Below are positions 33,776-43,052 of a stretch of 59,834 nucleotides of DNA, piece after piece; the stretch's first letter is position 1; each line of letters starts with the position of its first letter. The notes under the pieces were generated by a model that made no database searches, was not told where the DNA came from, and worked only from the letters and a program-made list of their open reading frames with translations. The translations under genes and the position numbers were made by a program. The DNA is taken from positions 1-59,834 of the forward strand of contig JAEUTI010000025.1 of the NCBI GenBank assembly GCA_016788065.1. Reading direction: 5' to 3'. This stretch comes from Bacteroidia bacterium. Its GTDB lineage: Bacteria; Bacteroidota; Bacteroidia; AKYH767-A; OLB10.

Positions 33776-34516
33776 ATGAGAATTGCTTTAATTGGTTACG
33801 GAAAAATGGGAAAAGAGCTTGAGAAGGCTGCTCTTTCACGTGGACATGAAATTACCTTAAGAGTAAATTCCCAAAACACTGCTGAACTGAACCGGCTGAA
33901 TCATAACATTTGTGACTTGGCAATCGAATTCAGTACTCCTGGTTCAGTGCTTCGGAACATCAATCATTGTTTTGATAATAATATTCCTGTTGTGGTAGGA
34001 ACCACAGGCTGGTACAACAAACTTGATGAAGTAAAAACATCCTGTCTGGAAAAAGGTCAATCGCTTTTATACGCATCCAATTTCAGTATTGGGGTGAATA
34101 TTTTCTTTGAATTAAACCGGAAGCTTGCCAAAATCATGAATGACCATACCGGGTTTGATGTCAAGATTGAAGAAATTCACCATACACACAAACTCGATTC
34201 TCCTTCAGGAACTGCCATTACACTTGCAAAAGATATCATTGAAAAAATTGACCGGAAGCAGCGTTGGATAGATATTGACCCGGATAGCAATGATGAGAAT
34301 CATGAACATCCCGGTGATCTGACTATTCATTCTATGCGACTGGGAGAAGTGATAGGAACACACATGGTAAAGTACCGTTCTGCGAATGATAAAATTGAAC
34401 TGCGTCATGAAGCTTTTAACCGGACAGGATTCGCTGAAGGCGCTATTGTTGCAGCAGAGTGGTTAAAAGAAAAAAAAGGTTTCTACTCTATCGGGGACAT
34501 GTTACAACTAGTTTAG
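33776..34516 (+). CDS. dapB: 4-hydroxy-tetrahydrodipicolinate reductase
   Basis: 246 residues. N-terminal Rossmann fold (IGYGKMGKELEKAA), VVGTTGWYN, and the substrate-binding block EIHHTHKLDSPSGTA near 139-153. It reduces HTPA with NAD(P)H in the lysine/meso-diaminopimelate pathway. It lies in the parAB-DUF5683-dapB-lepB cluster, 12 nt after the preceding gene. Confidence 0.95.
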   Translation: MRIALIGYGKMGKELEKAALSRGHEITLRVNSQNTAELNRLNHNICDLAIEFSTPGSVLRNINHCFDNNIPVVVGTTGWYNKLDEVKTSCLEKGQSLLYASNFSIGVNIFFELNRKLAKIMNDHTGFDVKIEEIHHTHKLDSPSGTAITLAKDIIEKIDRKQRWIDIDPDSNDENHEHPGDLTIHSMRLGEVIGTHMVKYRSANDKIELRHEAFNRTGFAEGAIVAAEWLKEKKGFYSIGDMLQLV

Positions 34517-34549
34517 TCAAATAATTTAATAAAGTTTATTTAGCCATAT

Positions 34550-35635
34550 ATGAATTGGAAATTTTGGAAAAGCAGCGGTCACAAAAGTAAAACGCGTGAA
34601 TGGATTGATGCGTTGGTGTTTGCCGTAATTGCGGCTACTATTATCAGGACCTTCCTGATTGAAGCATTCACCATCCCTACTCCATCCATGGAAAAGAGTC
34701 TGCTGGTAGGCGATTTTCTTTTCGTTAGCAAGGTGAATTACGGGGCTCGTACACCAATGACTCCGCTTTCGTTTCCATTTGCACATCAGGATATGCCCAT
34801 CATAGGTGGAAAATCATATTCCGAAGCCATTAAATTGCCTTACTATCGGTTACCCGGATTTTCAAAAATCAAGAATGATGACATCGTGGTTTTCAACTAC
34901 CCGATGGAAGATGATCGTCCCGTTGACAAACAAACGCATTACATCAAAAGATGTATTGGTATTCCGGGAGATACCATTTCGGTTATCAATGGTGCAGTAA
35001 AATTAAACAGCCAACAAAGAGCACTTCCCGAAAAGGGCCAATTCATTTATGATGTAAGCACCAATGGCACCGGATTCAATCAACGTAATCTCGAAAAGTT
35101 GAACATCACCGAAGGCGGACCGGGTATGGCTGAAGGAGATTACCGTTTGTTTATGACGGGAGAAGCAGCTCAGGAAATTGCCAAACTTCCTAATGTGAGA
35201 TCCGTTCGTAAAATGAGTGCTCCTCCCGGAGTCTATGAAGATTACATTTATCCGCATCATCCGGCATTCCCCTGGAACGTCGATAATTTTGGGCCACTTT
35301 ACATTCCGAAAGCAGGAGATAAAATTGAGTTGAATGCGAATAATATCATTCTTTACAAAAGATGTATTACCAAATATGAAGGCAATACGCTGGAAGAAAA
35401 AGATGGTAAAGTTTACATCAATGGAAAGCCAGCTACTACGTATACCTTCCAAATGGATTACTTTTTCATGATGGGTGATAACCGCCACAATTCCGCTGAC
35501 TCCCGCTTCTGGGGCTTTGTTCCTGATGATCACATTGTAGGAAAAGCAGTGTTTATATGGATGTCGTGGGATAGCAATGCAGGTTTCCTCAACAAAATTC
35601 GCTGGAACCGATTATTCCGCCTGATTCATGATTAA
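34550..35635 (+). CDS. lepB: Signal peptidase I
   Basis: 361 residues. An N-terminal TM (about 20-38) leads into the box with catalytic Ser 46 (TIPTPSMEKS); Lys about 133 is in HYIKRCIGIPGD; MGDNRHNSADSR forms the later conserved box. A large insert (about 150-285) separates the boxes, usual for this phylum. It removes signal peptides of exported proteins at the periplasmic face of the inner membrane, including the many T9SS substrates in this window. Confidence 0.94.
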   Translation: MNWKFWKSSGHKSKTREWIDALVFAVIAATIIRTFLIEAFTIPTPSMEKSLLVGDFLFVSKVNYGARTPMTPLSFPFAHQDMPIIGGKSYSEAIKLPYYRLPGFSKIKNDDIVVFNYPMEDDRPVDKQTHYIKRCIGIPGDTISVINGAVKLNSQQRALPEKGQFIYDVSTNGTGFNQRNLEKLNITEGGPGMAEGDYRLFMTGEAAQEIAKLPNVRSVRKMSAPPGVYEDYIYPHHPAFPWNVDNFGPLYIPKAGDKIELNANNIILYKRCITKYEGNTLEEKDGKVYINGKPATTYTFQMDYFFMMGDNRHNSADSRFWGFVPDDHIVGKAVFIWMSWDSNAGFLNKIRWNRLFRLIHD

Positions 35636-35647
35636 ATCTGTAGTTCA

Positions 35648-36250
35648 TTGAAATTGTTTGCTACTGCTTATGCTCCGCCCCTTTCCTATTTGAGGGGAAT
35701 GAATCAGGAAAATGAAGTTCAGATGGAAGTGCACGAATTCTTTGTGAAGCAAACGTTGCGGAACAGAACGCATATACTTTCTCCTAATGGCATACAGGCA
35801 CTCATCATTCCGGTGAAACATGAAAACCGAACCAAGACACCTGTGAAAGATCTGAAAATTTCTAATGATAGTAACTGGCAGCGCCAGCATTGGAGATCAT
35901 TGGATGCTGCATACCGGAGATCGGCGTTTTTTGAATTTTATGCCGATGATCTGGCACCATTTTATGAAAAGGAATACACTTACCTGCATGATTTTAATAC
36001 AGCTGTGTTAGAATGGCTGCTGGGAGTGTATAAAATCAATATTCAAATAACTCCTAACAACACCTTCGAAAAAGAATTGCCTGCATCTGAAACCGATTGC
36101 CGCACACTCTGTGACACCGGTGTGCCGGTATTTAACCATTCAGAAAAATCATACCCACAGGTATTTTCATATAAAGAATCATTTACTCCGGGTTTAAGTG
36201 CTTATGACCTGGTATTTAATATGGGACCGGCATGCAACAGTTATCTGTAA
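35648..36250 (+). CDS. WbqC family protein
   Basis: 200 residues from a TTG start. The first in-frame ATG would lose the conserved start FATAYAPPLSYL, so TTG at 35648 is preferred; an in-frame stop at 35633 limits the upstream extension. The block NDSNWQRQHWRSLDAAYRRS near 78-97 and FFEFYADDL are WbqC hallmarks. Members occur near O-antigen or lep genes; the biochemical role is not settled. 12 nt after lepB. Confidence 0.85.
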   Translation: MKLFATAYAPPLSYLRGMNQENEVQMEVHEFFVKQTLRNRTHILSPNGIQALIIPVKHENRTKTPVKDLKISNDSNWQRQHWRSLDAAYRRSAFFEFYADDLAPFYEKEYTYLHDFNTAVLEWLLGVYKINIQITPNNTFEKELPASETDCRTLCDTGVPVFNHSEKSYPQVFSYKESFTPGLSAYDLVFNMGPACNSYL

Positions 36251-36280
36251 CTAGAGTGTGTTTCGAACCCATCCTAAACT

Positions 36281-36288
36281 TATATTTG
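36281..36288 (+). promoter_or_regulatory. Promoter -7 element TATATTTG
   Basis: A match to TAnnTTTG, 19 nt before the start codon of the carboxylase gene. A clear -33 TTTG is not seen. Confidence 0.45.
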
Positions 36289-36307
36289 CAATAATAAAAA
36301 TACATCA

Positions 36308-37954
36308 ATGGCTGCTAAAGATCAAACCGATATCGTTTTTAACAAGAATGAAGATTTCAATAAAACGCAGGTCAGCAATTTGCAACACCGTTTAACCAAA
36401 GCTCATGAAGGTGGTGGCAAAAAAAATGCTGATAAGCAGAAGGAAAAAGGCAAGCTTTTAGCACGTGAACGAATTGCCTATTTATTGGATAAAGATGCAC
36501 CAACAGTAGAAGTTGGAGCATTTGCCGCTGAAGGAATGTATAAAGAATACGGCGGTTGTCCCTCAGCAGGTGTGGTTGTGATCATAGGGTATATCAAAGG
36601 CAGACAATGCATTGTTGTTGCGAATGATGCAACCGTTAAAGCAGGTGCCTGGTTTCCTATGACAGCGAAAAAAAATCTGCGTGCACAGGAAATCTCCATA
36701 GAAAATAAATTGCCGATTGTTTATCTGGTTGATAGTGCAGGAGTTTTTCTTCCTATGCAGGATGAAATTTTCCCTGACAAGGAACATTTCGGCCGTATTT
36801 TCAGAAACAATGCGGTGATGTCATCGAAAGGAATTATACAGATTGCCGCAATTATGGGAAGCTGTGTTGCCGGTGGTGCTTACTTACCAATTATGAGTGA
36901 CGAAGCTATGATTGTAGATAAGACCGGATCCATATTTTTAGCAGGTTCCTATCTGGTGAAAGCAGCTATTGGCGAAGACATCGATAACGAAACACTGGGA
37001 GGTGCTACGACACAGTGTGAAATCTCGGGAGTTACCGATAATAAATTTGCAAATGATCAGGAATGCCTCGATTACATCAGAAGCATCTTCGATAAAATGG
37101 GAACCTATGAAAAGGCCGGATTCGATCGCATTGCACCTTCAGTACCGAAGGAAGATCCGAAAGAAATTTACGGTCTGCTACCTGAGGAGCGCGAAAAGCC
37201 TTACGATATGCGTTCGATTATTTCACGCCTGCTTGATGACTCAACGTTTGACGAATACAAAGAACTTTATGGCCAGTCGATTATTTGCGGACTGGGACGA
37301 ATAGATGGATGGGCAGTAGGAATTGTCGCCAACCAGCGTAAAGTGGTAAAGAGTAAAAAAGGTGAGATGCAAATCGGAGGTGTTATTTACAGCGATTCAG
37401 CAGATAAAGCCGCACGATTTATTATGAACTGCAACCAGCGAAAAATTCCTTTGGTTTTCCTGCAGGATGTAACAGGTTTTATGGTAGGAAGTCGTTCAGA
37501 GCAGGGAGGAATTATTAAGGATGGAGCCAAGCTCGTAAATGCTATGTCGAATAGTGTTGTGCCAAAGTTCACCATTGTAATCGGAAACTCATACGGAGCC
37601 GGTAATTATGCGATGTGTGGGAAGGCTTATGATCCACGATTGATTGCAGCCTGGCCAAGTGCTCAAATAGCTGTAATGGGTGGAGCACAGGCAGCCAAAA
37701 CCTTATTACAGATTCAGGTGAGTACACTCAAAGCTCAGGGTAAAGAAATTACTCAGGAAGATGAGGATGAATTATTGAAAACGATCACTGACAGATATAC
37801 AGCACAAACCTCACCATATTACGCTGCTTCCCGTTTGTGGGTCGATGCAGTTATTGATCCGCTGGAAACCAGAAAATGGATTTCGATGGGAATAGAGATG
37901 GCAGATCATGCACCTATTGAAAAGCCATTCAATGTAGGTATTATCCAGACCTAA
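36308..37954 (+). CDS. Acyl-CoA carboxylase, carboxyltransferase beta subunit
   Basis: 548 residues with both crotonase-like halves (about 25-285 and 300-540) of the biotin-dependent carboxyltransferase. Typical blocks: KLLARERIAYLLD, GGCPSAGVVV, DSAGVFLPMQ and GSCVAGGAYLP in the N-half; LQDVTGFMVG and GNSYGAGNYAMCG in the C-half. The overall pattern is nearest to methylcrotonyl-CoA type subunits, but propionyl-CoA is possible. No biotin carboxylase gene is adjacent in this window. It transfers CO2 from carboxybiotin to the acyl-CoA. Confidence 0.92.
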   Translation: MAAKDQTDIVFNKNEDFNKTQVSNLQHRLTKAHEGGGKKNADKQKEKGKLLARERIAYLLDKDAPTVEVGAFAAEGMYKEYGGCPSAGVVVIIGYIKGRQCIVVANDATVKAGAWFPMTAKKNLRAQEISIENKLPIVYLVDSAGVFLPMQDEIFPDKEHFGRIFRNNAVMSSKGIIQIAAIMGSCVAGGAYLPIMSDEAMIVDKTGSIFLAGSYLVKAAIGEDIDNETLGGATTQCEISGVTDNKFANDQECLDYIRSIFDKMGTYEKAGFDRIAPSVPKEDPKEIYGLLPEEREKPYDMRSIISRLLDDSTFDEYKELYGQSIICGLGRIDGWAVGIVANQRKVVKSKKGEMQIGGVIYSDSADKAARFIMNCNQRKIPLVFLQDVTGFMVGSRSEQGGIIKDGAKLVNAMSNSVVPKFTIVIGNSYGAGNYAMCGKAYDPRLIAAWPSAQIAVMGGAQAAKTLLQIQVSTLKAQGKEITQEDEDELLKTITDRYTAQTSPYYAASRLWVDAVIDPLETRKWISMGIEMADHAPIEKPFNVGIIQT

Positions 37955-38003
37955 AATTAATTCTTTTCAAGCAACATAACACACCTCACAATACTAACAG
38001 TCC

Positions 38004-38399
38004 ATGTCAGAATTTATTCAAATAGTAAATAAAGTAAAAGAATTCCATGAAGTTTTTGGTCTTGAACATCATGATCAGCCTATTGCTGAAGTCAGTGACC
38101 GCATTATAGAATTACGTCACCGTTTGATGGCTGAAGAAAATGATGAGTATCTGGAAGCAGCAAAAAATAAAGATCTTACGCTTATTGCAGATGCATTAGG
38201 TGATAAACTGTACATTTTGTGCGGAACACTGGTAGCTCATGGATTGCAACACAAAATTGTGGAGGTATTTGAAGAAATCCATCGCAGCAACATGAGCAAG
38301 CTGGATGAAAATGGCAAACCAATTTACCGGGAAGATGGCAAAATCATGAAGAGTAATCGTTATTTCCTTCCTGACATTGCTTCCATATTAAATAAGTAA
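38004..38399 (+). CDS. MazG/PRA-PH-like nucleotide pyrophosphohydrolase
   Basis: 131 residues. The alpha-helical all-alpha NTP pyrophosphohydrolase core shows as RHRLMAEENDEYLEAAKNKD followed by IADALGDKLYILCG, i.e. EExxE and ExxD-like metal ligands. It may hydrolyse a (d)NTP or a related pyrophosphate. Convergent with the DUF4260 gene (6 nt gap). Confidence 0.85.
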   Translation: MSEFIQIVNKVKEFHEVFGLEHHDQPIAEVSDRIIELRHRLMAEENDEYLEAAKNKDLTLIADALGDKLYILCGTLVAHGLQHKIVEVFEEIHRSNMSKLDENGKPIYREDGKIMKSNRYFLPDIASILNK

Positions 38400-38405
38400 C
38401 TTTCA

Positions 38406-38780
38406 TCACGGTTGGGACTCCTGCTTTCCTCCAATCCATCCCAGATGTGTATGTTTAAAATGATCGTCAAATTTTAAACCATAACCAAATATCCTGTCGA
38501 AGCAGCTATGTCCTGCCAGAATTAAACCGGCGAATAAAATTACAGGACTGAACGAAACATAACCCAATGCACAAACAGCAAGAGCTACGCCCTGATGGTG
38601 GAACAAGTTATAAAAAAACGCACCAACTTTTGTTCCTGCCAGATAACCGAGCATGCTGATATCGGGTGCCAGCAACCAGACAAAAAACAACCACCATTCA
38701 AAGCCCAAATCAGTAGCAAAATACCAGCAGGCCAGGAATTTAACCAGTTCTTCCAATTTCAATATCACATTCATAAACAA
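38406..38780 (-). CDS. DUF4260 membrane protein
   Basis: 124 residues, three to four hydrophobic helices, with LAPDISMLGYLAG, YNLFHHQG and HTHLGWIG, the family hallmarks. Inner-membrane, unknown function. Confidence 0.85.
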   Translation of the reverse strand: MFMNVILKLEELVKFLACWYFATDLGFEWWLFFVWLLAPDISMLGYLAGTKVGAFFYNLFHHQGVALAVCALGYVSFSPVILFAGLILAGHSCFDRIFGYGLKFDDHFKHTHLGWIGGKQESQP

Positions 38781-38855
38781 CCAGTTTTTTATTGGTGAGG
38801 AAACAAATTAACGCGGTTTAAAATTAAACTAATTTTTCCATACCGACTACTTTCC

Positions 38856-39590
38856 CTATCTTAATAAATTTTCAATGAAATCCGTTTTTTTCCGAACAGA
38901 GACATCAATCGTTGCGCCATCTTCCATAATCACATATCCTCCTCTACCTTTCACATACTTCTTCACATAACGGATATTGATCATATGAGAAGAGTGTATT
39001 CTGTAAAAATTGAATGGCTCGAGTACATCTTCATACTGAGAAAGGTTTTTCGATACCAATTCTTTCCGTCCACCGGTAAGATAAAATTCGGTATAGCTAC
39101 CTGCAGCTTCACATCGTATAATTTCATCGAGATTCAGGAAAACCATTCCATCGGCAGTAGGGAGCGCAATTCTTTTTCCGGATGTATTCCATTCGGTAAT
39201 CATCGTTCTGTTCTTCACAGCGCGTTTATCAGTAATGCGTTGTTCAGCCTTTTTCACAGATGCAATCAGATCCTTTTCAGTGAATGGCTTCAGCAGAAAA
39301 TCGATTGCATCAGCCTTAATAGCAGGTAAGGCAAACTTATCGTAGGCAGTAATAAAAATGACTTCAAACTCATGCACCGGAAATTTCTCCAGTAATTCAA
39401 ATCCGGAGCCATACGGCATTTCCACATCCAGAAAGAGCAGATCAGGTGCATCATCGGTAATTAATTTGTAAGCCTCATCAAGTGACTGTGCTGTGCCGGT
39501 CACTTTAATGTTTGCACATTTTTTCTCCAGAATTGTCTTCACCAAACTGGTACATTTGGGTTCATCGTCGATAATCAGTGCTTTGATCAT
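38856..39590 (-). CDS. LytTR-type response regulator
   Basis: 244 residues. The receiver domain (1-120) has the DDE acidic pocket near 8-10, the phospho-acceptor Asp about 55 in LLFLDVEMP and K near 103 (LLKPF). The LytTR DNA-binding domain (about 140-240) includes IRCEAAGSYTEFYL and FYRIHSSHMINIRYV. It overlaps the sensor kinase gene by 4 nt (ATGA), forming an LytS/LytR-like pair. Confidence 0.93.
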   Translation of the reverse strand: MIKALIIDDEPKCTSLVKTILEKKCANIKVTGTAQSLDEAYKLITDDAPDLLFLDVEMPYGSGFELLEKFPVHEFEVIFITAYDKFALPAIKADAIDFLLKPFTEKDLIASVKKAEQRITDKRAVKNRTMITEWNTSGKRIALPTADGMVFLNLDEIIRCEAAGSYTEFYLTGGRKELVSKNLSQYEDVLEPFNFYRIHSSHMINIRYVKKYVKGRGGYVIMEDGATIDVSVRKKTDFIENLLR

Positions 39591-42568
39591 ATGAGGTTAG
39601 GTTTTAGGGGTATGTTTATTATTATTTTGGTTCCCGGGTGATCGGCATTTGAGGGATCTAAAGGTTCCACAACGTATGAAATAGCTGATTTATAAATTTT
39701 ATTTATTACTTCTATTCTGCCGGATGCCAGAGACATACCCTGTGAAAAATGTGTACTATGTTTACTTTCTTTGAACAGCCTTGCATGCTCCATTCCAATT
39801 CCATTATCGGAAATAATTACTTCAAAAGCATTGTTCATTTTTAAAAAGGAAACTTTGAGCTCTCCATTCTTATTTTTCAGGAATTTCAATCCGTGATTAA
39901 TGGCATTTTCAATAAAAGGTTGTATTAGCAAGGAAGGAACAAGCACTTCTGAAGGATTCAATTGCGGGTCAACTTCAATAGCTGAACTAAAATGATCTTC
40001 AAATCTAAGTTTCTCCAATTTGAGATAAGCTTCAAGGTACTCAATTTCTTCTTCAAGCGAAATAAAATCCCGCTTCGACAAATACAAGGTTTTTCGAATC
40101 AAAAACGCAAAATCAGATAAATATTGCTGGGCGGAGTCAAAATCGTGGCTGACATTAAAATGCTGAATGGCATTCAGGCAATTAAAAATAAAATGCGGAT
40201 TCATTTGAGCACGGACGGCTTCGAGTTTAAATTCGGCTAACTGACGGTTAACCAGTTGTTTTTCATGCACATTTTTGGCAACTCTTTTTATTCGGCCTTT
40301 TATTCCAATTACCAGAAGCAGTAATCCTGAATTAATTGCCACAATCTGAAATCCTATGCGCTTCCAAAATGGTGGAGAAACAGAAAACGTAAAACTGGCT
40401 GGTTTTAAACTCTCATTTCCATTTTTATCGATTGCCAAAACAATGAATGTATAATTTCCTGGTTCCAGAGAACCAAACTCAACGGTTCGCTGATCTGTTT
40501 CAGTCCATTTATCATTCAATCCCTTCATAAAATACCTGAATCGTATCTGCTTGCCTGATGAAAAAGAAATGGCGCTGAAATTAAAAGTGATTCTATTTTC
40601 ATCATAGGCAAAAATGCTGGTATCAGTGATTACACCATTTACCAAAACAGAATTGATGTAAATTGGAATTTCAGTTCTGCTCTTGAGTTGTTTTTCTGAA
40701 AAATAGGCCAGTCCTTTATCGGTTGCTATCCATAAAGTATCCTGTCGCTTTAATACCTGCCGGATCATTTCAGATGGCAGGCCATCATTAATAGTTAATG
40801 ATTGAATTTTATACGCAAAGGGTTTTCTGTTATTGATTGAAATTTTACTAAGCCCTTTATCAGTAACAACCCACATTTGGCCGTTTCCTTCATAATACAA
40901 CGACCGGCATTGATTGCTGAGTAAACCATTTTGGGAATTGAAATGAACAATAGTGTCATTCATTAACACTCTTATTCCATTGTTATAAGTACAAATCCAC
41001 AGCGAACTATCCTGGGCAAGCCATAAATCCACGATCCTGCCATGAATGGGAACTTTATGTCTTTCTTCAACAAGAATCTTTTTATTCTCAAATTTAAAAA
41101 GTGTATCTATTGAAGAAAAATAAAACAATTTGGAACTTCCTGAGCTGCAGGAAGTATACCGGGTGGTATTAATTATTGTATCGAACCCGGTTACTGATTC
41201 AACAAGTACTGCTCCTCGCGAGACCACAACCACTTTATCATCGTTTAGCAACCCGGCATCCTTTATAGCTCCAATATTCAAAGTTTTTTTGACCTTTTTA
41301 GTATGATCAGAAAAAACTATTTGATTCTCCAATACATAAACAGGTGTATCGTCCTTCTTAATCAATATTTTTTTTACAACATTCGACCTGAGCTTCATGG
41401 TGCTCAAGTTTGATGATGATATCAAATTCTGCTGATGATATTTTTCCAAAATTCCTTTTTCATAACCCACATAAAGATCACCTTTGCTGTTGAATGCAAA
41501 AGAGTAAACTTTTTGAATTTGATCATTTTGCGCTAGCTTGTAACTCTTGATAAGTGAGGAATTGAGAAAAAATACCCCCTCACCAATTGTTGAAAACCAA
41601 TAATTGGAGGCATTATCAACCAGAATTCCTCCAACATTTTTATTTTTAAGAAATACTTCTGAAATAATATTCATGGATGAATCAATTGCAAACACCCCTT
41701 CACCATTTGAGACCACCCACATTGTACAGGTTTTTTCATCAAAAAGAAGTCGGTTAACATCAAACGTATTGCGATAAATTCTGGTTAATTTTAATCTGGA
41801 ACCATCAAGGAATTCAGATAAACAAATTACATCATTAGTGTAATAATACATCAGCCGTTCACATGTATTAATTGCAGAACTATTTTTAATGAAGGATATC
41901 CCTTTTGTTGAAATATTTTGAATTGAATCAATTCTGTTGACTGAAAAATTTGAATCCACTTCGTACAGAAATCCGTCAGAATTCAGGAAATAATTCCCAT
42001 TCAAATTGATACCATTGCTGACAACGGGTAGTACTCTTGAATTATTTTGGTAAACCGGTAAAGCGATGGATACAAAATCCAGATCATGAAAACTTTTACC
42101 ATCGAACCATGCATACCCGTTTTCATAAGCACTAAGTGTTTTTCTGATCCAGATAATTCCTCTTTTATCTTCATGAAATTCGACCATACCTTTCAAATCA
42201 ACATTATTGAAAATATGCGGACTATTGGTTGGGTTGTAAATTTTACCTTTTTCATAAAAACACAATTGGGATGAAAAGCAATGAAACCAAACCCTGCCTT
42301 TTGAATCACATATTACCTGCAAAACCTCATTGTCGGTTAACCCATCATCGGTAGTGAAATTGGTAAACGAATGACCATCGTATCTGCTCACGCCATTTTC
42401 AGTTCCAATCCAGATAAATCCCTGATGATCCTGAGTTATGGAATAGGCAATGTTGCCGGCCAGGCCTTGATCTTTGGTGTACTGAATGTAATTAAATTGT
42501 TGGGCATACACTTCAACTTGCCATATAAGCAATTGAATAAGTGTCATATATAACAACAACCCCCTCAT
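39587..42568 (-). CDS. Sensor histidine kinase with two-component regulator propeller
   Basis: 993 residues. A signal peptide (1-22) is followed by regulator-propeller repeats (from about 30; GFIWIGTENGVSRYDG), a Y_Y_Y sensor domain (about 690-765), one TM (about 775-795) and a LytS-type kinase domain with the phospho-His region MNPHFIFNCLNAIQ near 820 and the ATPase motifs NAINHGLKF and DNGIGM. The large periplasmic part senses an unknown ligand, often a glycan or its fragment in this group, and the kinase phosphorylates the LytTR regulator next to it. Confidence 0.93.
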   Translation of the reverse strand: MRGLLLYMTLIQLLIWQVEVYAQQFNYIQYTKDQGLAGNIAYSITQDHQGFIWIGTENGVSRYDGHSFTNFTTDDGLTDNEVLQVICDSKGRVWFHCFSSQLCFYEKGKIYNPTNSPHIFNNVDLKGMVEFHEDKRGIIWIRKTLSAYENGYAWFDGKSFHDLDFVSIALPVYQNNSRVLPVVSNGINLNGNYFLNSDGFLYEVDSNFSVNRIDSIQNISTKGISFIKNSSAINTCERLMYYYTNDVICLSEFLDGSRLKLTRIYRNTFDVNRLLFDEKTCTMWVVSNGEGVFAIDSSMNIISEVFLKNKNVGGILVDNASNYWFSTIGEGVFFLNSSLIKSYKLAQNDQIQKVYSFAFNSKGDLYVGYEKGILEKYHQQNLISSSNLSTMKLRSNVVKKILIKKDDTPVYVLENQIVFSDHTKKVKKTLNIGAIKDAGLLNDDKVVVVSRGAVLVESVTGFDTIINTTRYTSCSSGSSKLFYFSSIDTLFKFENKKILVEERHKVPIHGRIVDLWLAQDSSLWICTYNNGIRVLMNDTIVHFNSQNGLLSNQCRSLYYEGNGQMWVVTDKGLSKISINNRKPFAYKIQSLTINDGLPSEMIRQVLKRQDTLWIATDKGLAYFSEKQLKSRTEIPIYINSVLVNGVITDTSIFAYDENRITFNFSAISFSSGKQIRFRYFMKGLNDKWTETDQRTVEFGSLEPGNYTFIVLAIDKNGNESLKPASFTFSVSPPFWKRIGFQIVAINSGLLLLVIGIKGRIKRVAKNVHEKQLVNRQLAEFKLEAVRAQMNPHFIFNCLNAIQHFNVSHDFDSAQQYLSDFAFLIRKTLYLSKRDFISLEEEIEYLEAYLKLEKLRFEDHFSSAIEVDPQLNPSEVLVPSLLIQPFIENAINHGLKFLKNKNGELKVSFLKMNNAFEVIISDNGIGMEHARLFKESKHSTHFSQGMSLASGRIEVINKIYKSAISYVVEPLDPSNADHPGTKIIINIPLKPNLI

Positions 42569-42601
42569 AAATCAAGCTAACAATAATGAATACTATTGTG
42601 C

Positions 42602-42635
42602 TACCCCCATTTGAATGTGCAGGCATTCGGGGGTA
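42602..42635. other. GC-rich bulged hairpin upstream of the sensor kinase gene
   Basis: TACCCCC (attt bulge) GAATG pairs with CATTC GGGGG TA across a 6-nt loop. It starts 34 nt upstream of the kinase start codon on the minus strand. It could be in the leader RNA or an operator. Confidence 0.35.
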
Positions 42636-43002
42636 AATTGTCCGGAAGCAGGAACCGGTGCTGTTCCTTCTTACGTGTATGCTTGGGGGGTCAATTGAAT
42701 AAGCCCGGCAGATGCAGCTGCAAAGCTCACTCCTACTTTTGATTTAGAATCAGTTGCCGACTTTATTTTATTCCGTCAATAAAACCTGCAGACTCCAAAT
42801 CAATTTGGTGAATGCAATATAGTAAACTCATTTGAATAATTTGATTCACTTTTTACTTTTTTACCAAAATTTGATGAAACGGTTAAATTGGTAAGTGAAA
42901 TGCAATTGTTTACGAAATTGTACCGGGATCAAATTTAACTTTGCCCGTTTACTTTGGAAATATTTTGCAATTCCGGTACCATCAATTTTTACCTTTTCTT
43001 AA

Positions 43003-43034
43003 TTTGTTAAACGCAGTCCTTTTCAGTACCTTCG
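43003..43034 (+). promoter_or_regulatory. Promoter of the thrS-infC-rpmI-rplT operon
   Basis: TTTG (43003-43006), a 20-nt gap and TACCTTCG (43027-43034) fit the phylum promoter consensus with one change (TTCG for TTTG). Transcription would begin around 43040, about a dozen nt before the ATG. Confidence 0.55.
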
Positions 43035-43052
43035 CCCCTCTATAAATTTACT

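Larger units (their letters stand above)
42569..43052. other. 484-bp divergent spacer
   Basis: No gene. Next to the kinase start lies a hairpin (42602-42635). Toward thrS is a well-formed promoter (43003-43034) and a second TAACTTTG at 42936-42943, which could be an upstream start site. The middle is featureless. Confidence 0.55.
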
